This document shows positions 15,749-24,747 of a DNA stretch of 64,000 nucleotides, in pieces. The notes beneath the pieces are model-generated. The model was not told the DNA's origin and did not search any database. It was given only the letters and a program-made list of their open reading frames with translations. The stretch's first letter is position 1; the number at the start of each line of letters is the position of its first letter. This DNA is from Acidobacteriota bacterium (lineage in GTDB: Bacteria > Acidobacteriota > Vicinamibacteria > Vicinamibacterales > UBA823): assembly GCA_002730525.1 (NCBI GenBank), contig PCAK01000008.1:62001-126000 (forward strand). Reading direction: 5' to 3'. The position numbers and the translations under genes were made by a program.

Positions 15749-17956
15749 TCAGGGGGTCGTCGTGGTTGCCGTGTTGTTCATCGCATCGGTGGCGCGAAGG
15801 ATGATCTGCGCGGGCTGGGCGCGCGACGCCGTGATGGCGTAGCGCTCGGCGCGCGAGTCCGCGATGCCGTCGAGCGGATAGACCGACTGCCACCGGCTGC
15901 CGTCCAGCGAAAACTCCACACGTTCGATCATCGACTGCGCGTCCTGGACTGTGAAGGTCACGCCGTCGGCTCCGACAGGCTCCGTGTCGACCGCGATCCG
16001 CGGCGGCGTGTTATCGATATCGAATACCCGACTGGCGCGACTGCCCGTGAGCGCCGTCTGGGGCGAGTTGGACGGTGAGTCGGAGGCCTCGATCCGAACG
16101 AGGTAGCTCCCGTCGGGCACTGAGGCCGTATCCCAGACGAAGATCGGCTCGACGAGACCATCAATCAGGGGCGTCCAGTCTGGGCTGCCTTCGGTGCGAT
16201 ACAGCACGGCGTAGGTGAGGCGCGCGTCGTCGACGTCGTTGGCCGACCAGGCAAAGCTCTGCAGCCCCTTGCGATACGCGCGACGCCCGAGCGCCGGCTG
16301 GCCCGACGGGGCGGTCGCCGCGGCTTCCAGCCGCGTAGTCGGCGCGCCGTCGACAGCGAGGGGATCGAAGCCGGCGAAGTCGGTCTCGGAGCCAGAAAAG
16401 CTCTTCTGAAAGACGGTGCCCGCCGGGTGGACCGTGATCGACGCGATCACCGGGCGGAGATTGCGGGGCAGGTACGCCGCAGTCACGGACGTCAACGTTG
16501 GCGAGCGTTCGCCGAGCGTGAAGACCGCGCGCCACTGCAGGTAGCGAGCCTTTGGGCTCGCAATCGGCATGCCGGTGTTGGCGTCATACAGGTCGGACCA
16601 GGCACTCCACGTCTCGTCGGGCGTCTCGGTGTTCCCGGAGCGCGTGGAGAACTCGATGCCGCTGCCCGCCGGTTCGGTGGAGCGCCAGCGGAGCGTGCCC
16701 CAACTCGCGACCGTGGTGGCATCGCGCACATCGGAAAGGTAGGTACCTCGCGGGGCAATGGCGTCAGAGAGCACAAACAGCTTCGCCGGATTCGCCGTGG
16801 CGAAGTGCAAGCGGCCGCTCGACCCGTAAGCCATCGTCGTGACCTGGCCGGCGGCGACACGAGTCAGGAGAGTTGCCGTCGCGAGGTCGCCGGTGAGCCT
16901 GTAGATCCGACCATCCGGCCCGGTACCGACGAGGATGCCACGGCCGTCGTCCGAGCTGACGACGTAGGGCGCGTCGGTCGAGGACTCCCAGATCGAATCC
17001 CAGACACCGTCCGGTCGCACCCGCAGGACGGCGCCCGCGGAAGCGGCGGACGCGCCGTTGCCGGTTGAAGCGCCGAGCGGCGGCGCGACCTGCACGTCGG
17101 TGACCGCTACGGTGACCTGGGTCGCGACGGTGGCGGTTGGAGTTTGAGTCGTGACCGTGGGCGGCGAAGAGGTGCCGTTGCCGCCGTCGTGAATGGCCGC
17201 GACGTAGATCGTGTCATCGTCGCGGACGTGCAAGCTGCGCAGTTCGCTGTAATCGGAGTCGAGGATGATGAAGCCCTTGCCGTCGGCGTCGACGCGGAAG
17301 AGCCGGCCGGGGGAATCGGTGCTTGCGAGCAATTGTGCGTCGGAGTCGAAGGCGAGCGATAGCACGTTGGTCGCATTCGTCTCGTAGAACGGCGCGGCGG
17401 TCCCGTCGGGGGCAACTCGGTAGATCGTGCCGCGTGTGCCGGTTGCGACGTACAGCGCGTCGTCCGGACCGACCAAGAGCGCCCAGATGTACGACTCCTC
17501 GGGTTCGAACAGCGTCGTGGCCTCGCCGTCGGGCTCGACGGCGTAGACCTTGCCATCGGGGCTGGTGCCGACGTAGAGGCCGCCACCGGGCCGCCGCGCC
17601 ACGGCGTGCACCTCGGTCTCGACCGCGTCGAAGAAGAGCCGGGACGCGCCGTCAGCCGCCACATAGTAGACGCGGCCCTCGTCGCCGGTGGCCAGCCAGA
17701 AGCCGCCGCGCTCGTCGGGAACAGCGCTCCAGATGAACGGCGCAGTCGACTCGTGCAGCAGATCGGCGCTGGGGGCCAGAGCCAGACGGCCCGTCTCGTC
17801 GACCGACAGATGCTCGAATTCACCGCGCAGCAACTCGGCCTGCGTCGACACGTGCCAGAAGGTCGGGGATGCGGCGTGGAGCAGCGACACCGTCGCGGCG
17901 AGGAGCAGCGCCGAGCAGACGCGCACGGCGCGTGATGACGTCGCGGGCACTTTCAT
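15749..17956 (-). CDS. Secreted beta-propeller protein of unknown function
   Basis: 735 residues with a signal peptide (about 1-28). Residues 60-420 form a propeller of at least six blades, seen as repeated cores such as GLYVGTSPDGKVYAVEPDGE, YVATGTRGTIYRVAPDGT and ILVGTGPDGRIYRLTGD. A Thr/Val-rich linker (VTTQTPTATVATQVTVAVTD) interrupts it. The C-terminal 300 residues are beta-sandwich-like, with a FDIDNTPPRI linker. No catalytic motif is seen. Its ATG overlaps the stop of the S55 peptidase (ATGA), so the two are made together and probably act together outside the inner membrane. Confidence 0.75.
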   Translation of the reverse strand: MKVPATSSRAVRVCSALLLAATVSLLHAASPTFWHVSTQAELLRGEFEHLSVDETGRLALAPSADLLHESTAPFIWSAVPDERGGFWLATGDEGRVYYVAADGASRLFFDAVETEVHAVARRPGGGLYVGTSPDGKVYAVEPDGEATTLFEPEESYIWALLVGPDDALYVATGTRGTIYRVAPDGTAAPFYETNATNVLSLAFDSDAQLLASTDSPGRLFRVDADGKGFIILDSDYSELRSLHVRDDDTIYVAAIHDGGNGTSSPPTVTTQTPTATVATQVTVAVTDVQVAPPLGASTGNGASAASAGAVLRVRPDGVWDSIWESSTDAPYVVSSDDGRGILVGTGPDGRIYRLTGDLATATLLTRVAAGQVTTMAYGSSGRLHFATANPAKLFVLSDAIAPRGTYLSDVRDATTVASWGTLRWRSTEPAGSGIEFSTRSGNTETPDETWSAWSDLYDANTGMPIASPKARYLQWRAVFTLGERSPTLTSVTAAYLPRNLRPVIASITVHPAGTVFQKSFSGSETDFAGFDPLAVDGAPTTRLEAAATAPSGQPALGRRAYRKGLQSFAWSANDVDDARLTYAVLYRTEGSPDWTPLIDGLVEPIFVWDTASVPDGSYLVRIEASDSPSNSPQTALTGSRASRVFDIDNTPPRIAVDTEPVGADGVTFTVQDAQSMIERVEFSLDGSRWQSVYPLDGIADSRAERYAITASRAQPAQIILRATDAMNNTATTTTP

Positions 17957-19785
17957 CGGGCGTCCAGATTGAGAGTCAGGACGCGCGAGCCGGAGATGGC
18001 CTCGCTCGTGCCCAGTTCCCAGTCGGCGAGCGTGGTGCGACGGAGTGGTGTGACCGTGCCCCGACTTCGGTCACTCTGATAGACGGCCAACGCCGACGGG
18101 GGCAGGGCGGTCAATGGTTCGCCGGCGACCACGGCGCCCGAATCGGCGGCCAGCAGGCGCACATAGAGCCGGTTGTTGCGACGGCCCTCGTTGAGTATCC
18201 GGATCAGCTGATTCAGATTGCGCGGCTGCACGCGCCCTTGCGTCTCCTGCCGTTCCAGTTGCGCCAGTTCGGTGCCGCCCGCCACGAACAGTGACACGGT
18301 CGAGGGCGCATTGGCGGGGATGCGGATCGGCAGGGTGTGCACCTCCTCGGCGCCACGGTGTGATCGCGTCGCGATCTTGAGGGTGGCCTCGCGACCCGGC
18401 CGCACCCTCCGCTCATCGAGCCAGACGCGCTCGATCTGCGCGCGCTGGTCGTCCTCCGAGGCGGTGATCTCGAGACGCAGGCCAGCGAGTGCAATCGGGG
18501 CGAAGCCGTTCTGAACGAGGAACGTGATCGGCGTCAGCACCGACGTGGCCGCCGCCAGCGACGGGCCGTTCCCGGAGAAGACGTCGTCGAAGGCGAGGGG
18601 TGCGTGGTTCTGGAACGTGGCGGTGCCCGCTACCGCGAGCGTCGCCGCGCCGGCGCCGCGCTCGTAGGCCCGCAGCGTATTGAGCACCGTGACGAAGGTG
18701 AGCAACGGCGTCAACACCTGGTCGTCGACGATATTGAACTGCAGTTCACGTACGGCGGCGTTGCCGGCGCTGGGCCGCAGGGTCACCGTCACCGGAATCC
18801 GTCTCGGCGCGGGGCCGAGGGTCCCCGCAATCGCCGTCAGCCGATCCTGCTCGAACGTGCCGATCGCCTCGCCCACGGTCGCAATCTTGGTCGACGACAG
18901 CAGGCTTGGCAGCAGGGCCTGGATGTGGGCGCGGTTCATGACGAACTGCGTCGGGCCGAGATTCTGAAATGGGTGGCCGAAGGCATACACCCGGTCGTTC
19001 TCGACGAGCGTGACGGTGCCGGTGCCCGCGAGTGAGAGGTCGCCGTCAATCAGCGAGACGCTGACCGCGTCGCCGGCTTGAAGCGGTTCGGCGGCCACCG
19101 GCGCCGAGCCGGCCTGGCCGCCACCGAGCACGGGCACGAGCCCGGTCCCGTCGAGGGCGGACGTCAACAGGTCGGCCACCTCGCGATCGAACCCGCTCAG
19201 GCTCAACGGCGTGGCGATCGGGCGAAGCATCGTCGCGACGCTCTGTGCTTCGCGGAGCGGCGGGCCGATCCCGGCAACATCCCCTGTGCTTCGCGCGAAG
19301 GCCGCCGTCGGACGCATGGACGCGCGAAACAGTGCGATCAGCCGGTCAGGTGAGAGGGGAACCTCGACTCGCGCCCGCACGGCAGCAGGCCGCACGCCGG
19401 GCACGTCGACCGCATCGAACATCTCCTCTATCGGGGTGATGCCGGCCAGCGGTTCGGTCGTGAACGAACCCATCGCGTAGGCGACGGCACCGACGAGTCG
19501 ACCTTCAACGTACACCGGGCTCCCGCTCATCCCCGCGATGACACCCGTTTCGGCAAGCGGGCCGCCGTCCAGGCGCGCGAGGATGAGGTTGCGCTTCGGG
19601 CCGTTGATGTTGTGGAGGATGCCGATGATCTCGACGTCGAACTCCGCGCGCGTCGTGCCCTCGAACACCGTCACGCCGATGCCGCGCATGCCCGGACGCA
19701 CGTCGGCCAACGGGAGCACGTCGGCCGCGGCGGCGGGAGCCACGGCACCCGCGAGCATCAGACCGGCGACGAACAGGTTCTTCAT
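17953..19785 (-). CDS. SpoIVB-like S55 family serine peptidase, secreted
   Basis: 610 residues from ATG 19785. The signal peptide (1-21) is followed by an S55 (SpoIVB) domain: DVRPGMRGIGVTVFEG near 28-42 and the catalytic-serine motif GMSGSPVYV at 85-93, then GITPIEEMFD. In Bacillus, SpoIVB cleaves SpoIVFA to signal across the forespore membranes; no sporulation genes are near, so another signalling or processing role is likely. The C-terminal ~250 residues are of unknown type. It heads a two-gene operon with the propeller protein. An upstream start at 19869 would overlap the promoter and is rejected. Confidence 0.82.
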   Translation of the reverse strand: MKNLFVAGLMLAGAVAPAAAADVLPLADVRPGMRGIGVTVFEGTTRAEFDVEIIGILHNINGPKRNLILARLDGGPLAETGVIAGMSGSPVYVEGRLVGAVAYAMGSFTTEPLAGITPIEEMFDAVDVPGVRPAAVRARVEVPLSPDRLIALFRASMRPTAAFARSTGDVAGIGPPLREAQSVATMLRPIATPLSLSGFDREVADLLTSALDGTGLVPVLGGGQAGSAPVAAEPLQAGDAVSVSLIDGDLSLAGTGTVTLVENDRVYAFGHPFQNLGPTQFVMNRAHIQALLPSLLSSTKIATVGEAIGTFEQDRLTAIAGTLGPAPRRIPVTVTLRPSAGNAAVRELQFNIVDDQVLTPLLTFVTVLNTLRAYERGAGAATLAVAGTATFQNHAPLAFDDVFSGNGPSLAAATSVLTPITFLVQNGFAPIALAGLRLEITASEDDQRAQIERVWLDERRVRPGREATLKIATRSHRGAEEVHTLPIRIPANAPSTVSLFVAGGTELAQLERQETQGRVQPRNLNQLIRILNEGRRNNRLYVRLLAADSGAVVAGEPLTALPPSALAVYQSDRSRGTVTPLRRTTLADWELGTSEAISGSRVLTLNLDAR

Positions 19786-19824
19786 CGGGAAAATAGGGGC
19801 GCGGTTGGCCAGGAACCGAGATCC

Positions 19825-19854
19825 CTTATAGCGCTGGAAATAATTGACAGTCAA
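19825..19854 (-). promoter_or_regulatory. Sigma70-type promoter for the S55 peptidase operon
   Basis: Minus strand TTGACT (19854-19849), 18-nt spacer, TATAAG (19830-19825), about 40 nt before the ATG at 19785. It is divergent from the aroDE-trp promoter 60 nt away. Confidence 0.55.
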
Positions 19855-19914
19855 GGAGAAAACGACCACCGCGAGGCCATCCTTGCGCCGGATCCGGTCG
19901 TGGGGTGGCGAAAA

Positions 19915-19943
19915 TTGACACCCGCGGGAGGCCCTGGTATCGT
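19915..19943 (+). promoter_or_regulatory. Sigma70-type promoter for the aromatic supra-operon
   Basis: TTGACA (perfect -35, 19915-19920), 17-nt spacer, TATCGT (19938-19943). Transcription should begin near 19950 and run through about 240 nt of leader before the intrinsic terminator. The gap 19786-20216 (430 nt) holds only the two divergent promoters, the leader peptide and the attenuator. Confidence 0.6.
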
Positions 19944-19986
19944 CACAGATTGCACCGCGGGAGAGCTTGGCGGTGTGGACATTGAG

Positions 19987-20118
19987 ATGACTTTCGCAGC
20001 GTGCGACCGGACGGTGGCGACCGACGGCCCGAAGGGCCGCGTGCGGACTGCTCTGTCCAACTGGTGGTGGTTTTTCTACTTTACGAATCTGTCTGAGGAG
20101 GCAGCCGTGCGGGCCTGA
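19987..20118 (+). CDS. Aromatic amino acid leader peptide (Trp3-Phe2-Tyr-Phe)
   Basis: 43-codon frame ending at TGA 20116-20118. Its centre is SNWWWFFYFTN: three Trp codons (20062-20070) then TTT TTC TAC TTT (20071-20082), seven consecutive aromatic codons in a genome where Trp is rare. This is the layout of an attenuation leader peptide, sensing all three aromatic amino acids instead of one. The start is uncertain. ATG 19987 is 37 nt after the predicted transcription start but has a poor ribosome site. GTG 20041 (25 codons) has AAGGG upstream, but that sits in a CGGCCC-GAA-GGGCCG hairpin. It lies upstream of aroDE-trpE-trpD-trpC-trpF-trpB-trpA-aroF-tyrA, whose products make these amino acids. 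Confidence 0.75.
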   Translation: MTFAACDRTVATDGPKGRVRTALSNWWWFFYFTNLSEEAAVRA

Positions 20119-20162
20119 AACGCCACACAGTTCACGAGCGAGAAGTTCTCGAGCCTCTTCAG
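20041..20162 (+). promoter_or_regulatory. Attenuator: competing leader and antiterminator helices
   Basis: Hand pairing gives two exclusive structures. Helix 1:2 joins 20041-20054 to 20097-20110 (13 pairs, bulges at A47 and G100) with the aromatic codons in its loop. Helix 2:3 (antiterminator) joins CUGAGGAGGC at 20093-20102 to GCCUCUUCAG at 20153-20162, ten consecutive pairs with one G-U. Helix 2:3 shares bases with the terminator 5' arm. A ribosome stalled on any of the seven aromatic codons would sit in the 1:2 loop and free segment 2 for the antiterminator. A ribosome that reaches the TGA at 20116 would cover segment 2 and allow termination. Confidence 0.7.
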
Positions 20163-20195
20163 CCTGTTCCGGTTGAGGGGGCTTTTCTTGTTGTT
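20152..20195 (+). terminator. Intrinsic terminator of the aromatic leader
   Basis: 13 consecutive base pairs between 20152-20164 (AGCCUCUUCAGCC) and 20171-20183 (GGUUGAGGGGGCU), including three G-U pairs, with a 6-nt loop UGUUCC and a following U-rich run (20183-20193). Its 5' arm overlaps antiterminator segment 3. It ends about 25 nt before the aroDE start. Confidence 0.75.
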
Positions 20196-20216
20196 GGTGA
20201 TGGGGTGAGACGAGAG

Positions 20217-21677
20217 ATGCAACGGCCGCAGTTGTGTGTGACGGTCACCGCGGGCAGTACCGCGGAGCTTCGACGGCGTCGTGACGCCACGGTCGACGCG
20301 GATCTGATCGAGCTGCGCCTGGACGGCGTTCGAGACCTCGACGTGAAGGGCGCGATCCAGGGCCGGCAGACGCCGGTCATCGTGACCTGTCGGGGTGTGC
20401 GGGACGGCGGTCGCTTCGACGGCAGCGAGAACGAACGGCGGCGGCTGATCGACGAGGCCCTGACGTGTGGCGCGGAGTTCGTGGACCTGGAGTGGACCGG
20501 CAGCCCGGATCCGAGGATCGCCGCGGAGGCGTCGCGCGTCGTCCTGTCGTCCCATCTCTCCACTTTCGACGCCTCGGAGCTGGAGCCGTGCTACCGGGCG
20601 ATGCGCGCGACGGGAGCGGCGGTCGTGAAGATCGCCGCTCCCGTCGACCACTTGATGGATCTCGTGCCCATGGCGGTGTTGGGCCGCCGGGCCGCCGTGA
20701 ACGACGAGCGGGCGGTCCTGCTTGGCATGGGCCCCGCCGGCGCGCCGTCACGCCTGCTGGCCAGCCGATTCGGCGCCTGCTGGAGCTACGCGGGCTCGGT
20801 GGCGCCAGGGCAGTTCTCGGCAGCGCGAATGGTTCGGGAGTTTCGATATCGCGACATCGGCGTCGACTCGGAGCTGTACGGTGTCGTCGGCAACCCCGTG
20901 GGGCATTCCGTGTCGCCCGCGATGCACAACGCGGGGTTCGCGGCGGCCGGTCGTGATGCGGTCTACCTGCCGCTGACGGCGGCGGATGCCGACGATTTCT
21001 TCGGCTTTGCGGAGGCGTTCGGGCTGACCGGCGCCAGCGTCACGGCGCCGTTCAAGGGCGCGGCCTTCGAGCGTGTCGCGACGACCGACGACGTCGGACG
21101 GCGGATCGGCGCGGTCAACACCGTGCGCCGGTGCGGCGAGGACTGGCAGGGGATGAACAGTGACGTGCCGGGGTTCCTCGAGCCCCTGACGGACCGTCTG
21201 GCCTGCAAGGGCCTGCGCGCGACGGTCCTGGGAGCGGGCGGGGCGGCACGGGCGGCCGCGCTCGCGCTGGTCGAGGGCGGCGCCTCGGTTGACGTGTGCG
21301 CACGGGTCAAAGCCCGCGCCGAGGAGACGGCCGGGGTCTGTGGCGCGCAGGTTGGGACGTTTCCCCCGGTCCCTGGCTCGTGGGACCTGCTGGTGAATGC
21401 CACGCCCGTCGGGACGTCACCGAAGAGCGACGTCTCGCCGATGCCGTCGTCGGCGCTGGATGGGGGATTCGTGTACGACCTGGTCTACAACCCGAATCCG
21501 ACCCGGTTGATGCGCGAGGCCGCGGCGCAGGGCTGCGCCACTCTCGGGGGGCTGGAGATGCTCGTGGCGCAGGCGGAGCGACAGTTCGAATGGTGGACGG
21601 GAGCGCGTCCAGCTGACTCGGTCTTTGCCACGGCGGCTCGGGCGTGGCTCACGGACACGAGGGAGCGTGGGGCATGA
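20217..21677 (+). CDS. aroDE: Bifunctional 3-dehydroquinate dehydratase (type I)/shikimate dehydrogenase
   Basis: 486 residues. Domain one (about 1-215) is a type I dehydroquinase barrel: ELRLDGV, the His of SSHLST and the Schiff-base Lys of VVKIAAP. Domain two (about 220-486) is a shikimate dehydrogenase: GNPVGHSVSPAMHNAGF, SVTAPFK (catalytic Lys), NSDVPGF and the NADP site GAGGAARAA. It catalyses two consecutive shikimate steps, as the plant fusion does. ATG 20217 is preferred; GTG 20205 is in frame but lacks a ribosome site. First structural gene after the attenuator, overlapping trpE by an ATGA. Confidence 0.93.
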   Translation: MQRPQLCVTVTAGSTAELRRRRDATVDADLIELRLDGVRDLDVKGAIQGRQTPVIVTCRGVRDGGRFDGSENERRRLIDEALTCGAEFVDLEWTGSPDPRIAAEASRVVLSSHLSTFDASELEPCYRAMRATGAAVVKIAAPVDHLMDLVPMAVLGRRAAVNDERAVLLGMGPAGAPSRLLASRFGACWSYAGSVAPGQFSAARMVREFRYRDIGVDSELYGVVGNPVGHSVSPAMHNAGFAAAGRDAVYLPLTAADADDFFGFAEAFGLTGASVTAPFKGAAFERVATTDDVGRRIGAVNTVRRCGEDWQGMNSDVPGFLEPLTDRLACKGLRATVLGAGGAARAAALALVEGGASVDVCARVKARAEETAGVCGAQVGTFPPVPGSWDLLVNATPVGTSPKSDVSPMPSSALDGGFVYDLVYNPNPTRLMREAAAQGCATLGGLEMLVAQAERQFEWWTGARPADSVFATAARAWLTDTRERGA

Positions 21678-23161
21678 AGCAGACCTCGTTCGAAGAGTTC
21701 ACGGCGCTTGCGACGCAGGGTACGTTCGTTCCGGTCTACAAGGAGATCATGGCCGACCTGCTGACGCCGGTCTCGGCGTTCCTGAAGGTCGCGGAACACT
21801 CCGATCACGCCTTTCTCCTGGAGAGTGTCGAGGGCGGGGAGCACGTCGCCCGCTACTCCTTCCTGGGAAAGGACCCGTTCCTCGTCCTGCGCGCCAACGG
21901 TTCACGCACGAGTGTCGAACAGGCGGGTGTCCTGACCGAGTCTGACCGGCCCTTCGTGGAGCTGCTGCGCGAGGTGATGACCGCCTATCGCTCGCCCGAG
22001 GTGCCGGGTCTGCCGCGCTTCACCGGTGGCGCCGTTGGTTATCTCGGCTACGATGCCGCACCCTGGCTGGAGCCGAAGCTCACCTCGGCCTGGGAGACGG
22101 GCCCGCACGCCGAGGCGGGCGCCGCTGACGATGCAGCCTTCATGCTGTTCGATACTGTCCTGGCGTTCGACCACGTCAAGCACCGAATTCTGATTATCGC
22201 CAACGCGCGTGTGGAATCTGGCGAGCCGTTGGAGTCGCTCTATCAGTTCGCGTGCACCAAGATCCAGTTCCTGGAACGTGAACTCGAGGGTGCGCTCTCG
22301 CGGCCGGAGCCGGTGGCGGCCGAGCCGAGCGAGGTGACCTCGAATACGTCGCAAGCGGCCTTCGAGAAGGCCGTGGCGCGGGCGCAGTCGCACATCGAGG
22401 AAGGGGACGTGTTTCAGGTCGTCGTCTCGCAGCGATTTCAGACCGAACTAAAGGCCGACCCGTTCTCCGTCTACCGGGCGCTCCGCTACGTCAATCCGTC
22501 GCCGTACATGTATTTCATCCGCCTGGGGGGCACGGCGATCGCCGGATCGTCGCCGGAGATGCTGGTACGCGTGGAGGGTGGGCACGTGGAGACGCACCCG
22601 ATCGCCGGCACTCGCCCGCGGGGCGCGACCGAAGCAGAAGATGACCGGTTGGCAGACGAGCTGAAGGGCGACGAGAAGGAGCGCGCCGAGCATGTCATGC
22701 TCGTGGATCTGGGCCGGAACGATCTGGGGCGAGTGTGCGACTACGGAACCGTTCGGGTGCCGCAGTTCATGCGGCTCGAGCGGTACTCGCACGTGATGCA
22801 TCTGGTCTCCAAGGTCGAAGGACGCCTCGGGGAGGATGTCGACCGGCTCGACGCGCTCGCGGCGTGCTTTCCGGCGGGCACGGTCTCGGGCGCCCCGAAA
22901 GTGCGCGCCATGGAGCTGATTGCGGAGTTGGAGCCGACGCGACGCGGCATCTATGCCGGAGCGATCGGCTATTTCGACTTCGCGGGCAATCTCGACTGTT
23001 GCATAGGCATCAGGACCGTCACGGTGACGGACGGCGTCGCCTCGGTGCAGGCGGGGGCGGGCATCGTGGCCGACTCGCGACCCACGGTCGAGTACGAGGA
23101 GACGCGCGCGAAGGCCCAGGCGATGCTGCGGGCGATCGAGATGGCGCAGGGCGCGGTGTAG
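21674..23161 (+). CDS. trpE: Anthranilate synthase component I
   Basis: 495 residues from ATG 21674, which overlaps the aroDE stop. The N-terminal half has the regulatory Trp-binding [18 protein letters not shown] element. The C-terminal chorismate-binding half has [39 protein letters not shown](V)[11 protein letters not shown] and [17 protein letters not shown]. Makes anthranilate from chorismate and ammonia or glutamine. It needs a glutamine amidotransferase partner, whose gene follows but is broken. Confidence 0.97.
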   Translation: MKQTSFEEFTALATQGTFVPVYKEIMADLLTPVSAFLKVAEHSDHAFLLESVEGGEHVARYSFLGKDPFLVLRANGSRTSVEQAGVLTESDRPFVELLREVMTAYRSPEVPGLPRFTGGAVGYLGYDAAPWLEPKLTSAWETGPHAEAGAADDAAFMLFDTVLAFDHVKHRILIIANARVESGEPLESLYQFACTKIQFLERELEGALSRPEPVAAEPSEVTSNTSQAAFEKAVARAQSHIEEGDVFQVVVSQRFQTELKADPFSVYRALRYVNPSPYMYFIRLGGTAIAGSSPEMLVRVEGGHVETHPIAGTRPRGATEAEDDRLADELKGDEKERAEHVMLVDLGRNDLGRVCDYGTVRVPQFMRLERYSHVMHLVSKVEGRLGEDVDRLDALAACFPAGTVSGAPKVRAMELIAELEPTRRGIYAGAIGYFDFAGNLDCCIGIRTVTVTDGVASVQAGAGIVADSRPTVEYEETRAKAQAMLRAIEMAQGAV

Positions 23162-23163
23162 TG

Positions 23164-23716
23164 ATGGTGCTGGTGTTGGACAACTACGGCTCGTTCAGCT
23201 TTAACCTCGTGCAGTACCTGGGGCAACTCGGCGCGTGTCCGCTGGTGTGCCGCAACGATCAGGTGACGGTCGATGAAGCCCAGTCGCGTGGTGATCTCGC
23301 CGAGGCCCGGCCGTCCAGAACAGGCGGGGATTTCTGTCGAACTGATCCGCCGGTTGGCGCCCCGGATGCCCATGCTCGGCGTCTGCTTCGGCCATCAGGC
23401 CATTGGCGTGGCCTTCGGAGGACGCGTGCGGCGTCACAGGGTGATCCGACACGGGAAGTGCTCGCCAGTGGCTCACGACGGACGCGGCGTCTTCGACGGC
23501 CTGGAGCAAGGCTTCACCGCGGCGCGGTATCACTCACTGGTCGTGTCGGAGGAGGAGTGGCCGGCCGACCTCGAGGTCGGGGCGCGCGCCACGGACGACG
23601 GCGCCGTCATGGGGACAGAGGTATCAACGCTGCCGGCGCACGGCGTACAGTTTCATCCGGAGTCGATTCTCACTGACGTCGGCTGCCGACTGATGCAGAC
23701 GTTCCTGGAGATCTGA
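23164..23716 (+). pseudogene. trpG: Anthranilate synthase component II, frameshifted
   Basis: Glutamine amidotransferase that feeds ammonia to TrpE. Codons from ATG 23164 read [17 protein letters not shown] and continue to VTVDEA (about 23280). The rest is in the +1 frame from about 23279 ([11 protein letters not shown]) to the stop at 23716. The second part keeps the catalytic Cys (GVCFGHQ), His and Glu (GVQFHPES). Besides the frame break, 3-5 residues are missing at the junction. Two usually invariant positions differ: DNYDSF reads DNYGSF, and SPGPG reads SPRPG. A deletion between two gaagcc-like repeats would explain the break; an assembly error is the other option. trpE, trpD and the rest are intact. 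Confidence 0.75.
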
Positions 23717-24747
23717 TGTTTGCCGCGCTGTTGGAGAAGCTGTCGAAGCACTACGACCTCTCTGCCGACGAGGCCGCCGGCGCGATGGAAGAGATCATGG
23801 CGGGCCGGGCGGCGCCCGCGCAGATCGGTGGTTTCCTGATCGGCCTGGCGATGAAGGGCGAACGACCTGACGAGATCGTCGGTTTGGCCAGGACGATGCG
23901 AGCGAACGCCGTGCAGCTCTCCACGCCGCTCGCCAACGTATTCGACACCTGCGGAACCGGCGGCGATCGATCGCACACGTTCAACGTCTCGTCGGTCGCG
24001 GCGCTCGTCCTGGCCGGGTGCGGAGTGACGGTGGCCAAGCACGGAAACCGTTCGGTCTCGAGCAAGTGCGGCAGCGCCGACCTGTTCGAGGTCCTGGGCG
24101 TCAACGTCGCGGCCTCACCCGCACAGGTGGAGCGCTGCCTCGACGGCGCCGGGATCGGATTCTTCTTCGCGCCTACCTTTCATCCGTCGATGAAGCATGC
24201 CGGACCGGCGCGGAAGGACCTCGGCGTGCGGACTGCGTTCAACTTGCTTGGCCCGTTGACGAATCCGGCCAAGGCGACTCGGCAACTGGTTGGCGTCCCG
24301 AGGCCGGAGTTCACCGAGTTGGTGGCCAAGGCCCTGGCGCTCCTGGGTTCGGAGCGTGCCTGGGTCGTGCACGGCGCCGACGGTCTCGATGAGATCTCGA
24401 CGACCGGCCACACGAAAGTGTCCGAGTGTTGGCGGGGAGTGGTGAACACCTTCTACCTGCATCCCTCGGAGCACGGCGTGCCGCGTGCGGAGATGCAGGC
24501 GCTACAGGGTGGGACGGCGGAGGAGAACGCCGCGATCGCGCGCACCGTCCTCTCGGGAGTGGAAGGCCCGCCGCGTGACGTCGTCACCCTCAACGCGGGC
24601 GCGGCGCTGCTCATCGCGGGTCGGGTCGAGACGTTGCGTGAGGGTGTGGCGATGGCGTCGCGCTCGCTCGACGATGGCACAGCGAGCCGGAAACTCGAAC
24701 TGATGGTCGAGTTCTCGAACGAAGCCGTCAAGGAGCCGGCCTCGTGA
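23716..24747 (+). CDS. trpD: Anthranilate phosphoribosyltransferase
   Basis: 343 residues. Joins anthranilate to PRPP. PRPP loop GTGGDRSHTFNVSS (about 77-90), KHGNRSVSSKCGSAD (about 106-120) and the anthranilate-site segment HPSMKHAGPARKDLGVRT are intact. Length is normal. ATG overlaps the trpG stop by one base (TGATG), so its translation would normally be coupled to trpG; the trpG frameshift leaves the second-half frame still ending here. Confidence 0.97.
   Translation: MFAALLEKLSKHYDLSADEAAGAMEEIMAGRAAPAQIGGFLIGLAMKGERPDEIVGLARTMRANAVQLSTPLANVFDTCGTGGDRSHTFNVSSVAALVLAGCGVTVAKHGNRSVSSKCGSADLFEVLGVNVAASPAQVERCLDGAGIGFFFAPTFHPSMKHAGPARKDLGVRTAFNLLGPLTNPAKATRQLVGVPRPEFTELVAKALALLGSERAWVVHGADGLDEISTTGHTKVSECWRGVVNTFYLHPSEHGVPRAEMQALQGGTAEENAAIARTVLSGVEGPPRDVVTLNAGAALLIAGRVETLREGVAMASRSLDDGTASRKLELMVEFSNEAVKEPAS

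Noticed and set aside
19974-19991. Mini-frame GTG-TGG (V-W-T-L-R) just before the leader ATG
   Set aside because: Contains a Trp codon and a GGGAG about 10 nt upstream, but five codons with one Trp add nothing testable; it overlaps the leader start and may be chance.
23268-23290. Programmed frameshift in trpG
   Set aside because: No slippery heptamer, stop-codon cue or stimulatory structure is visible, conserved residues are lost and codons are missing at the join, so decay or assembly error fits better.
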